Assembly (NCBI RefSeq): GCF_014202995.1
Contig: NZ_JACHIA010000002.1
Span: forward strand, 386,645-450,644
Direction of reading: 5' to 3'
Source: Longimicrobium terrae
Lineage (GTDB): Bacteria; Gemmatimonadota; Gemmatimonadetes; Longimicrobiales; Longimicrobiaceae
DNA length: 64,000 nt
Shown: positions 1 through 7,112 of the stretch, one piece after another
Numbering within the stretch: position 1 is the first letter of the stretch
How the letters are laid out: each line of letters starts with the position of its first letter
Translations under genes and position numbers: made by a program
Notes under the pieces: generated by a model
Told to the model about the DNA's origin: nothing
The model's database searches: none
The model's input: the letters and a program-made list of their open reading frames with translations, nothing else

Positions 1-22
1 GCGGCGATGCGCGGAGGTCCGC

Positions 23-1996
23 ATGGCTGACGCGCGGATCACCCGGCTGTCCCGCTGGCGGGCGGTTCTGCGGCTGGCGGCGGCGGCGGGCCGGTGGAAG
101 GTGAGCGCGTTCGGCGCGCTGATCCTGGTGTCCGGCCTGCTCCCCACGGCGGCGATCCTGATGACGGGGCGGCTGGTGGCGGCTATTCCCGCCGCGGTGC
201 GCCCCGGCGCGGGCGCGGCGGAGGCGCGCCCGGCGCTGCTGGCGCTCGGTTGGCTGGTGGGGTGCCTGGCGGCGCTGGCGCTGGCGGGGATCGCGCTGGC
301 TCAGCTGTCGCGCTTTCTGGATGCCGCCTTCGCCGCGGAGGTGCACCACCGCGTGGCCCGCGTCACCCTGGGCACGCCGGGGCTGGCCGCGCTGGAAGAC
401 CCGGCGGTCATGGATGAACTGGGCGCCATTCAGGACGCGGAGCGGCGGGGCGTGCTGCGGCAGACCATGGCGGCGCTTTCCAACGTGGCCACCATGCGCC
501 TGCGCGGCGCGGGTGCCTTCGTGGTGCTGTTCGGCTTCAACTGGTGGGCGCCGCTCCTTCTCGCGGCCGCGTGGCAGCTCACCAACCGCGTGTACCTTCA
601 GGCGACGGAAAACGGCGTCAGCGTCAACATGAGTGACGGCGCGGTGCGGCTGCGCCGGGCGGAGTACCTGCGCTCGCTGGCGCTGGAGGCGCCCGCCGCC
701 AAGGAGGTGCGCGTATTCGGGCTGGACGGCTGGCTGGTGGGCCGCTACGGCGATGCGTGGCTGGAGGCGCTGGGCGTGCTGTGGCGCAGCCGCAAGGCCA
801 ACCGCGGCATCACCGCCGCGGCCACGCTGGGGCTGGCTCTTTCGCACGGGGCCGTGCTGGCCGCGCTGGGGACGGCGGCGGCGCGGGGCGACGTGAGCGG
901 CGCGGCGATGATCGTGTTCGTGCAGGCGGTGATCGCCACCAGCGACCTGGGGATGATCGGCGACTGGCAGTGGATTCTGGCGCAGTCCATGGCCGTCGCC
1001 GAGCGCGTGACCGGTCTGGCCGCCCGCATCCCCGCCGCCACGACGACGACGCTGGGCGCATCATCGGGGAAGGCGACCTCGCCGCCGCTCCTCGCATCAT
1101 CGGAGACGACGGGAACGGCGCTCAACGCGTCGTCATCGCCGGAAGCGGGGGCGGCGCTGAATCCCCATCCACCAACGGCGAGTGGAACGCGGAGCGGGCC
1201 GGTGGGGGTGCGGCTGGACGGCGTCCGCTTCACCTACCGCGGGCGGGAGCTCCCCACGCTGGACGGGCTGACGCTCGACATCCCCCCCGGCCAGTCCATT
1301 GCCATCGTCGGCGAGAACGGGGCGGGCAAGAGCACCCTGGTCAAGCTGCTCTGCGGATTGTACGAGCCGCAGCACGGGCGCGTGACGCTGGATGGCGGGG
1401 CATCGCCAGTGCAGTCGCGGGGGCGCATCGGCGTCATCTTTCAGGACTTCGTCCGTTATCCGCTCCCCCTGCGCGAGAACGTGGCGTTCGGCCACCTGCC
1501 GCTCATGAACGACGGGGCCGCGCTGGAGCGCGCGCTGGCGGACGCGGGCGGGGCGGCGCTGCTGGCGGGAATGCCGCACGGGTGGGACACCGTTCTGTCG
1601 CGCGAGTACGAGGGCGGGGTGGATCTTTCCGGCGGGCAGTGGCAGCGGGTGGCGCTGGCCCGGGCGCTGGCGGCCGTCCGCGGCGGCGCCGGCCTGCTGA
1701 TTCTGGACGAGCCCACCGCCGCGCTGGACGTGCGCGCCGAGGCGGAGCTGTTCGAGCGCTTTCTGCAGGTGACGCGCGGGGTGACGACCATTCTGGTGTC
1801 GCACCGCCTGTCCAGCGTGCGGCGCGCGGACCGGATCGTAGTCATCGAAGGCGGCCGCGTGGTGGAGGACGGATCGCACGCCGAACTCATGCGCGCCGGC
1901 GGCCGCTACGCCGAAATGTACTCGCTGCAGGCGGAGCGCTTCGCCGTGGCCGTTCCCCTGGCGCAGGCCGGAGTGGAGGAGGTGGTGGATGCGTGA
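23..1996 (+). CDS. ABC exporter half-transporter (membrane domain fused to ATPase), subunit 1
   Basis: Predicted ATP-driven exporter half in the inner membrane. The N-terminal half (about residues 20-335) holds the membrane segments and a coupling region with AKEVRVFGL. The C-terminal ATPase has Walker A GENGAGKST near residue 430, a Q-loop in VIFQDF, the signature LSGGQ, Walker B LLILDEPT and the H-loop VSHR, so all catalytic motifs are intact. A Ser/Thr/Ala/Pro-rich stretch (about residues 338-394) separates the two halves and is longer than the usual linker. The ATG has GGAGG six bases upstream. The next gene overlaps its end by 8 bp and encodes a second half-transporter, so the two probably form a heterodimer. 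FQDF and KEVRVFGL resemble exporters found with ribosomal-peptide clusters, but no precursor peptide is visible here. The substrate is unknown. Confidence 0.9.
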   Translation: MADARITRLSRWRAVLRLAAAAGRWKVSAFGALILVSGLLPTAAILMTGRLVAAIPAAVRPGAGAAEARPALLALGWLVGCLAALALAGIALAQLSRFLDAAFAAEVHHRVARVTLGTPGLAALEDPAVMDELGAIQDAERRGVLRQTMAALSNVATMRLRGAGAFVVLFGFNWWAPLLLAAAWQLTNRVYLQATENGVSVNMSDGAVRLRRAEYLRSLALEAPAAKEVRVFGLDGWLVGRYGDAWLEALGVLWRSRKANRGITAAATLGLALSHGAVLAALGTAAARGDVSGAAMIVFVQAVIATSDLGMIGDWQWILAQSMAVAERVTGLAARIPAATTTTLGASSGKATSPPLLASSETTGTALNASSSPEAGAALNPHPPTASGTRSGPVGVRLDGVRFTYRGRELPTLDGLTLDIPPGQSIAIVGENGAGKSTLVKLLCGLYEPQHGRVTLDGGASPVQSRGRIGVIFQDFVRYPLPLRENVAFGHLPLMNDGAALERALADAGGAALLAGMPHGWDTVLSREYEGGVDLSGGQWQRVALARALAAVRGGAGLLILDEPTAALDVRAEAELFERFLQVTRGVTTILVSHRLSSVRRADRIVVIEGGRVVEDGSHAELMRAGGRYAEMYSLQAERFAVAVPLAQAGVEEVVDA

Positions 1997-3794
1997 GCAA
2001 TGGCGCGCCGTACTCCTGCTGGTGCGCACGGCGTGGCGCACGGACCCGTGGCGATCGGCCGGGCTGCTGCTGGAGCCGATCAGCTTCCTTCGCTTTCCCC
2101 TGTTCGCCTGGTTTCTGGGCTTCATGGTGGACGGCGCCCTGCGCCACGACGCCCGCCTGCTGGCGACCGGCGCGGCGGGGATCACGGCCACCCGCGTGCT
2201 CTGGTTCCTGGGCCGGTGGACGGGAAGCTGGATCCGCAACCGGCTCACGGAAGAAGTCGGCTTTGCGCTGGACCGCGAGATCGCCTCGCTCAGTTCGGGG
2301 CTCCCGGGGCTGGAGCACCACGAGCGGCCGGAGTACCAGGACCGGCTGGAAATGCTGCGCCAGCAGCAGGGCGTGCTGGGAAGCTCGCTGAACACGCTCA
2401 TCTACACCGGCAACACGGTGGTCACTGGGGTCAGCACGCTGGCCGCGCTGGCGTTCGTGAGCCCCTGGCTTCTGCTGCTCGTGCCCTTTGCGCTCACGGC
2501 GCTCCCCATCGCCGCCGTGCAGCAGCGGTGGCTGCGCGAGGCGGAAGGGCTCTCGGCGCCGCTGCACCGCCGCGCCCGCCATCTTCAGGCGCTCACGGTG
2601 GACCGCGGGGCGGGGATGGAGCTGCGGGTGTTCGGGCTGGAGAACGAGGTGCTGGACCGCTTTCGCCACGCCGCGGCAGAGGCGCAGCGCCCCGTGCTGC
2701 GGGTAGCGCGGCGGGGCGCCCTGCTGGACGCGGCGGGGGACCTGCTCTTTCTGGCGGGGTTCGCGGGCGCCGTGGCGTTCATGCTGTGGCGGGCGCGGCA
2801 GGGGCAGGCCACGGCGGGGCAGGTGGTGATGGCCGTGTACCTGGCGCAGCAGGTGCGCTCCGGCGTGGTGGAGCCAATTCGCCTGGCGGGATTTCTGGGA
2901 GAGATGCTGCGCGCCGCCGGGCGGATGCTGTGGCTTCAGGACTACGCGCGGGAGATGAGCGCCGCGCGCGCGGGGACGGTGGCCGCGCCGGAGCGGCTGG
3001 TGGACGGCATCGTCTTTGACCGCGTCTCGTTCCGCTATCCGGGCACGGACCGCTGGGCGCTGCGCGATGTGTCGCTGCGCATTCCCGCGGGGTCGGTGGT
3101 GGCGCTGGTGGGGGAGAACGGGGCGGGGAAGACGACCATCGTCAAGCTGCTGTCGCGGATGTACGAGCCCACCGAGGGGCGCATCCTGGTGGACGGGGTG
3201 GATCTGGCGACTCTGGAGGTAGGCGCGTGGAGGCGGCGGCTTTCCGCCGCGTTCCAGGACTTTGCCCGCTTCGAGTTCGCCGCGCAGCACACGGTGGGCG
3301 CCGGCGACCTGGCGCGGGTGGATGACCGGCCCAGCGTGCGCGCGGCGCTGGAGCGGGCCGGCGGCGGGCACGTGCTCGACACGCTGCCCGGCGGGGTGGA
3401 TACGCAGTTGGGCGCGCGGTGGGACGGCGGAGTGGACCTTTCCACCGGGCAGTGGCAGAAGCTGGCGCTGGGCCGCGCGCTCATGCGGATGGACCCGCTG
3501 GTCGTCTTTTTCGATGAGCCGACGGCCTCGCTGGACGCGCTGGCGGAGCATGCGCTGTTTGCGCGCTACGCCCGCGAGGCGCGCAGCGGCACGGAGCGCG
3601 GCGCCATCACGCTGCTGGTTTCGCACCGCTTCTCCACCGTCCGCTCCGCCGACCTGATCCTGGTGATCAGCGGCGGCGGCGTGAGCGAGCTGGGCGGCCA
3701 CGACGAACTGCTGCGGCACGGCGGCCTGTACGCGCAGCTGTATCTGATGCAGGCCAACGCCTACCAGCCCGACGCGGAGCCGGTCGCGCCCTGA
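1989..3794 (+). CDS. ABC exporter half-transporter, subunit 2
   Basis: Second half-transporter, 601 residues, the normal length for a fused membrane-ATPase subunit. Several hydrophobic segments fill residues 1-310, with the coupling motif ELRVFGL. The ATPase has Walker A GENGAGKTT near residue 376, Q-loop AAFQDF, a slightly altered signature LSTGQ, Walker B VVFFDEPT and VSHR. Its start lies inside the end of the preceding gene (8-bp overlap), implying translational coupling and a heterodimer. With LSGGQ in one subunit and LSTGQ in the other, the two ATP sites may be asymmetric. The gene ends about 100 bp before a strong hairpin. The substrate cannot be told from sequence. Confidence 0.9.
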   Translation: MREQWRAVLLLVRTAWRTDPWRSAGLLLEPISFLRFPLFAWFLGFMVDGALRHDARLLATGAAGITATRVLWFLGRWTGSWIRNRLTEEVGFALDREIASLSSGLPGLEHHERPEYQDRLEMLRQQQGVLGSSLNTLIYTGNTVVTGVSTLAALAFVSPWLLLLVPFALTALPIAAVQQRWLREAEGLSAPLHRRARHLQALTVDRGAGMELRVFGLENEVLDRFRHAAAEAQRPVLRVARRGALLDAAGDLLFLAGFAGAVAFMLWRARQGQATAGQVVMAVYLAQQVRSGVVEPIRLAGFLGEMLRAAGRMLWLQDYAREMSAARAGTVAAPERLVDGIVFDRVSFRYPGTDRWALRDVSLRIPAGSVVALVGENGAGKTTIVKLLSRMYEPTEGRILVDGVDLATLEVGAWRRRLSAAFQDFARFEFAAQHTVGAGDLARVDDRPSVRAALERAGGGHVLDTLPGGVDTQLGARWDGGVDLSTGQWQKLALGRALMRMDPLVVFFDEPTASLDALAEHALFARYAREARSGTERGAITLLVSHRFSTVRSADLILVISGGGVSELGGHDELLRHGGLYAQLYLMQANAYQPDAEPVAP

Positions 3795-3896
3795 GCCGCC
3801 CACGGCCGCGGGCGCGCTGAGCCGCCAAGCGTGCTCCGAGCCGGGTCCATCGATCCCGCCTCTCATCCACAGGATGGACGGCGTCCGATGATGACA

Positions 3897-3932
3897 GAAG
3901 CGGGTGCACTCTCCTCCGAGTGCACCCGCTTC
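3897..3932. terminator. Bidirectional hairpin between convergent genes
   Basis: Perfect 15-bp inverted repeat (GAAGCGGGTGCACTC and its complement) with a 6-nt loop. It lies between the plus-strand ABC genes and the minus-strand SRPBCC operon, which converge here. No T-run follows, so it may act as a barrier or a factor-assisted terminator rather than a classical intrinsic one. Confidence 0.7.
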
Positions 3933-4000
3933 GCCGTCATCACGTGCGCGGATCGATGGATGGCATCAACGCTGATCATCATCCACCCGCACCGCGCGGA

Positions 4001-4645
4001 TCAGGCGGGCGGGGCCTCGCCGGTGTAGAACGCGGTGGTACGCGCGGCGGCGGCATCGGCGGCGGCGGGATCGGTGCCCGCGGCTACGGAGGCATCGCGC
4101 CACGCCTCGCTGCTCTGCCGCACGAAGCCGCGCCCCTCGTCCGACATCACCCACTCCATGGCCTGCTCCGGCGTCACCCGCGGCGCGCCGGTCAGGTGCT
4201 CCGCCAGCCCGAACAGCGCCTGGTCCCAGCCCACGCCCACGGCGCCCGGGCCGAACTGGTCCCAGAACTCCGCGGGCACCTGCGCCACGTGCTCGAACTC
4301 CATCCGCGTTCCGCCGGACGCGCCGCTCTGCAGGCGGATCGTCAGCCAGCTCGGCTGCCCGTGCATCTCCCAGGTTACGGCCAGCCGCCCCGGGCGCTCG
4401 CACTCCAGAATTTCCCCGCCGGCATTGCCCTGAAACTGGAACCGCCCGCCCACGCGCAGGTCGCCGCTGAGGGGAAGGAACCAGCGCGGAATCCGGTCCG
4501 GATTGGTGAGCGCGTCCCACACCTCCTGCACGGGTGCGTCAAAGGCGCGCACGGCCAGCAGAACGCGGGCGGGGGCGCCGTTCACTTCGCGCGTGGAAAG
4601 CGTCCGCGTGGTGGCGGCGATGGTCTGGTTGATGTCGGGAGCCAT
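4001..4645 (-). CDS. SRPBCC / AHSA1-like domain protein
   Basis: 214 residues. The sequence fits the START-like SRPBCC fold of the Aha1 C-terminal-like family: FDAPVQEVWDALTNPDRIPRWF near residue 35 (family-typical DALTxPxxIxxW), then GGRFQF and LAVTWEM strands. Members bind small hydrophobic ligands in a deep cavity; no catalytic residues can be assigned. It is the last gene of a minus-strand operon: ArsR regulator, another SRPBCC protein, then this one after a gap of about 93 bp. ArsR-AHSA1 gene pairs are common in bacteria, but their physiological role is mostly unknown. The C-terminal ~60 residues extend beyond the core domain. Confidence 0.8.
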   Translation of the reverse strand: MAPDINQTIAATTRTLSTREVNGAPARVLLAVRAFDAPVQEVWDALTNPDRIPRWFLPLSGDLRVGGRFQFQGNAGGEILECERPGRLAVTWEMHGQPSWLTIRLQSGASGGTRMEFEHVAQVPAEFWDQFGPGAVGVGWDQALFGLAEHLTGAPRVTPEQAMEWVMSDEGRGFVRQSSEAWRDASVAAGTDPAAADAAAARTTAFYTGEAPPA

Positions 4646-4738
4646 GGGTTCCGTGCTGTGGGTGGTCGATGATGGATGGACGACGGGCCTCGGCGGATGC
4701 GGCCGCTGCCCGGGAACGGCGTCGTTGTCGGCGGATGA

Positions 4739-5350
4739 TTATTGATCGTCCTCAGATTCGGCGGATTCGGGGGATGCGGATTCGGTGAAGGCCCTCGCGG
4801 GCTCGGCCGCGGCGAGCAGGCCGGCGTACTCGGCTTCCATGCGGCCGTGCGTGGACCAGAACCCGCGCGGCTCGCGGCCTTTCAGCCGGTCCAGCAGAAT
4901 GCCCAGGTGCGTGTGCCATCCCGCGGCCACGTTGGCCATGCCCGCCACGCTGCGGAGCCGCCGCTGCGTGACCACCAGCTTCACCTCGCCGCCGTCCGCG
5001 GGGAACAGCTCGAACAGCACCTCCGAGCTTTCCGCCCCCTCGCCCCAGGTGTAGCCCAGCGCGGTCGGCGGCTCGCAGCGCGTGATGGTGCCGTACATCA
5101 CGTGGCCCTCGCGGTAGTCGCCGTACTTCGCCGGCGGGTCCTTTTCCGCGGAAAGGTCGGCGTGGCGAAAGCGGTGCTCCACCGTGCCGCCCGGGCGCAG
5201 CTCCATCCGGCCCGGCGCCAGCCACGCTCCGCGCTTGTCCGATTCCGTGAGGTACGCCCAGATGCGTTCCAGCGGGCCGGGCAGCCAGCGCTCGATGCGC
5301 ACCTCGCCCGGCGCGGGGCTGGTGTCCGAGGCTTCGTGGGTCCGGCTCAT
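4739..5350 (-). CDS. SRPBCC / AHSA1-like domain protein with acidic tail
   Basis: 203 residues of the START-like SRPBCC fold, with IERWLPGPLERIWAYLTESDKRGAW near residue 20, GGTVEHRF and TALGYTWG strands, and a C-terminal helix around GWHTHLGILLDRL. The start codon overlaps the stop of the upstream ArsR gene (ATGA), so the two are translationally coupled. This is the standard partner arrangement of ArsR-type regulators with Aha1-like proteins. The last ~15 residues are a Ser/Glu/Asp tail encoded by a degenerate GGATTCGG-type tandem repeat, the same sequence type seen inside two NRPS genes further along. Ligand unknown. Confidence 0.82.
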   Translation of the reverse strand: MSRTHEASDTSPAPGEVRIERWLPGPLERIWAYLTESDKRGAWLAPGRMELRPGGTVEHRFRHADLSAEKDPPAKYGDYREGHVMYGTITRCEPPTALGYTWGEGAESSEVLFELFPADGGEVKLVVTQRRLRSVAGMANVAAGWHTHLGILLDRLKGREPRGFWSTHGRMEAEYAGLLAAAEPARAFTESASPESAESEDDQ

Positions 5351-5703
5351 CCGTGTGATTCCCCTCGTTCAGCGTGGGCGCGGTCTTCCGCGCGCAGGGC
5401 GGCTTCCAGCGCGTCCAGCCGCCCGGTCCAGAAGGAGCGCTGCCGGTCGATCCACTCCGCCGCTTCGTCCAGCGGCGCGGCGTCCAGCGTCAGGATGTGC
5501 TCCCGCCCGCTCCGGCGGCGGTGCACCAGGCGCGCGCGCTCCAGAATGCGGATGTGCTTGGAAACGGAGTTCAGCGAGATGTCGAACGGCGCGGCGAGAT
5601 CCGTCACCCGTGCGGGACCGCGCGCTAGGCGGGTCAGAATGGCCCGGCGCGTAGGGTCTGCCAGGGCGAGCAGCGTGTGATCGAGCCCCGTCTGTTCCGT
5701 CAC
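5347..5703 (-). CDS. ArsR-family winged-helix transcriptional regulator
   Basis: 118 residues with a winged helix-turn-helix: LADPTRRAILTRLARGPARVTDLA (helices 1-3), the recognition helix around SLNSVSKHIRILERARLV, and a wing with RRRSGREHILTL. There is no CxC metal-binding motif in helix 3, so it is unlikely to be a metal sensor. It looks like the regulator class that travels with AHSA1/SRPBCC proteins. It is first in the operon and overlaps the next gene by 4 bp. A perfect palindrome and a plausible promoter lie directly upstream, consistent with autoregulation. Confidence 0.88.
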   Translation of the reverse strand: MTEQTGLDHTLLALADPTRRAILTRLARGPARVTDLAAPFDISLNSVSKHIRILERARLVHRRRSGREHILTLDAAPLDEAAEWIDRQRSFWTGRLDALEAALRAEDRAHAERGESHG

Positions 5704-5724
5704 GCATCATCTCCGATGTCTCTC

Positions 5725-5744
5725 ATTCACCCTTGGGGGTGAAT
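5725..5744. promoter_or_regulatory. Palindromic operator candidate for the ArsR regulator
   Basis: Perfect inverted repeat ATTCACCC-TTGG-GGGTGAAT, 22-41 bp upstream of the ArsR start and overlapping the -10 element. Position and symmetry fit binding by a dimeric ArsR protein. The link to this regulator is inference. Confidence 0.6.
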
Positions 5745-5769
5745 ATATGAGCGACCCGGGAGCCCGCAA
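5742..5769 (-). promoter_or_regulatory. Candidate promoter of the ArsR-SRPBCC operon
   Basis: On the minus strand, TTGCGG and TATATT are separated by 16 bp, ending about 40 bp before the ArsR start. TATATT stands out in this GC-rich DNA. The palindrome overlaps the -10 element and the region just downstream, so a bound repressor would block transcription. Confidence 0.45.
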
Positions 5770-5816
5770 GGGAGAACTGCAACTGAACCCGATCTGGATG
5801 GTGCCGCTCGTCGGAG

Positions 5817-5875
5817 AGGCCCCCTCTCCCCGGCCCTCTCCCCCGCTCCGCGGGAGAAAGGGAGACTTCAGCGCG
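5817..5875. repeat. Dispersed GC-rich intergenic repeat (purine/pyrimidine-rich type), reverse copy
   Basis: A tract of CCCTCTCCCC / CTCCGCGGGAG character lies in the 290-bp gap between the ArsR and flavoprotein genes. The same sequence occurs in reverse orientation near 10545-10595 and 15285-15335, and in diverged form near 20784-20833. It can fold back on itself (CCGCTCCGCGG). No gene is seen in this gap. Confidence 0.65.
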
Positions 5876-5918
5876 GGGGCGGACCGCGGCGTGGATGGCG
5901 CGTTCTGATGTGCCAGAA

Positions 5919-5953
5919 GCCCCGAACCGCGCCGGGAGGGCATGGTTCGGGGC
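5919..5953 (-). terminator. Hairpin downstream of the oxidase-flavoprotein operon
   Basis: Perfect 10-bp inverted repeat, GCCCCGAACC and GGTTCGGGGC, with a 15-nt loop. It lies 40 bp past the stop of the flavoprotein gene. No T-run follows. Confidence 0.5.
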
Positions 5954-5993
5954 CTGTACGCGGGGTCCCGTTGGACGGAGATGATCCCTGCCG

Positions 5994-7112
5994 TCAGTAT
6001 GCGAACGCGGCGGCGGGCGCGCGGCGGGTCCAGAAAGGGTGATCCGCCCAGCGCGCTTCGTAGCCGTAGAAGACGCACCGGTTTTCATCGTACGCACGGC
6101 TGATTTCCTCCAGCCGGGCGGCGTAAGCGCCGAGCGCGGACGCATCTCCGTCCAGGTGCGCGTGCAACGCCTGCCCCGCGCGCATCCCCGTGTACAGCGC
6201 CGTCAGCATCCCCTGCGATGACAGCGGATCGAACGAGAGCGCCGCGTCGCCCACGGCGATCCATCCCTCCCCCGTAAAGCGGTCCAGCCGCGCGCTCCCC
6301 GCATCCGCGCCGCGCGGCCGCGTCGTCATCGTGTAGTCGAACGCGTGCAGCGCGGCCGCCACGTGGGTGGAATCCAGCAACCGGTCCACGAACCCCTCCG
6401 GCGCGAGCATGGCCGTGCGCTCCGCCAGGTCCGCGTCCGTCAGCCAGGCCACCACGCGCTCGCCGCCCGGCACCAGCGCCGTGTACCACCACCCGTCCGG
6501 CGTGGACTCGATCATCGTCCGCGCATCGCGGTCGCCCGGGCGGTCCGGGGTGAAGCGGGCGTAAAAGGCCACCAGCCCGTCGGAATGCATCCGCGCGGCG
6601 CCGTGCTGCCGCGCGATGGCGGCGGAGCGGCCGGTGGCGTCCACCAGCCAGTCGCAGGCGGCCTCCTCCACCGCTCCGTCCGCGGAGCGCAGCACAACCC
6701 GCCACCCCGAGCCGTCCCGCGCCGCCGACGCCACCCGCGCGCCGGATTGCACCCGCACCCCCGCCGCCTCCGCCCCGTCGCGCAGGGAGGCATCGAAGCG
6801 GGCGCGGTCCAGGCTGAGGCCGTGGCCGTTGGGATCGAAGATGAAGTCGTTGGCGTGCAGCGCGGCCGATCCCCACGACGACAGGTTGCCGTGCCGCGGC
6901 AGGTGCCCGGCCGCCAGAACCCGGTCCAGCACGCCCAGGTCCCGCAGCAGCGGAAGCGCCGCGGGCGCCAGCGCCTCGCCGATGCGGAAGGCGGCGCGGG
7001 GCCGGTCTTCCGCCAGCAGAACGCGGCGGCCCCCGCGCGCCAGCGCCAGGGCCGCCGCCGCTCCCGCCGGGCCGCCCCCGGCCACCACGGCATGGAAGCG
7101 GCCGTCCGTCAT
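5994..7112 (-). CDS. LodB-like FAD-dependent oxidoreductase (putative CTQ maturation partner)
   Basis: 372 residues. An N-terminal Rossmann FAD motif reads VVAGGGPAGAAAALALA (about residues 9-25). A second FAD segment reads IAVGDAALSFDPLSSQGM near residue 280. This is the pattern of the tryptophan-halogenase / geranylgeranyl-reductase-like flavoproteins that includes LodB and GoxB. Those proteins are required to form the cysteine-tryptophylquinone cofactor of LodA/GoxA oxidases. The start overlaps the stop of the upstream LodA-like gene by 4 bp (ATGA), the conserved lodA-lodB order. The halogenase Lys active-site motif is not evident. Role in cofactor maturation is inferred from context and family. 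Confidence 0.8.
   Translation of the reverse strand: MTDGRFHAVVAGGGPAGAAAALALARGGRRVLLAEDRPRAAFRIGEALAPAALPLLRDLGVLDRVLAAGHLPRHGNLSSWGSAALHANDFIFDPNGHGLSLDRARFDASLRDGAEAAGVRVQSGARVASAARDGSGWRVVLRSADGAVEEAACDWLVDATGRSAAIARQHGAARMHSDGLVAFYARFTPDRPGDRDARTMIESTPDGWWYTALVPGGERVVAWLTDADLAERTAMLAPEGFVDRLLDSTHVAAALHAFDYTMTTRPRGADAGSARLDRFTGEGWIAVGDAALSFDPLSSQGMLTALYTGMRAGQALHAHLDGDASALGAYAARLEEISRAYDENRCVFYGYEARWADHPFWTRRAPAAAFAY

Noticed and set aside
1-3794. A lasso or lanthipeptide cluster built around the ABC exporter
   Set aside because: The exporters resemble those types, but no precursor peptide, cyclase or protease is present in the visible sequence.
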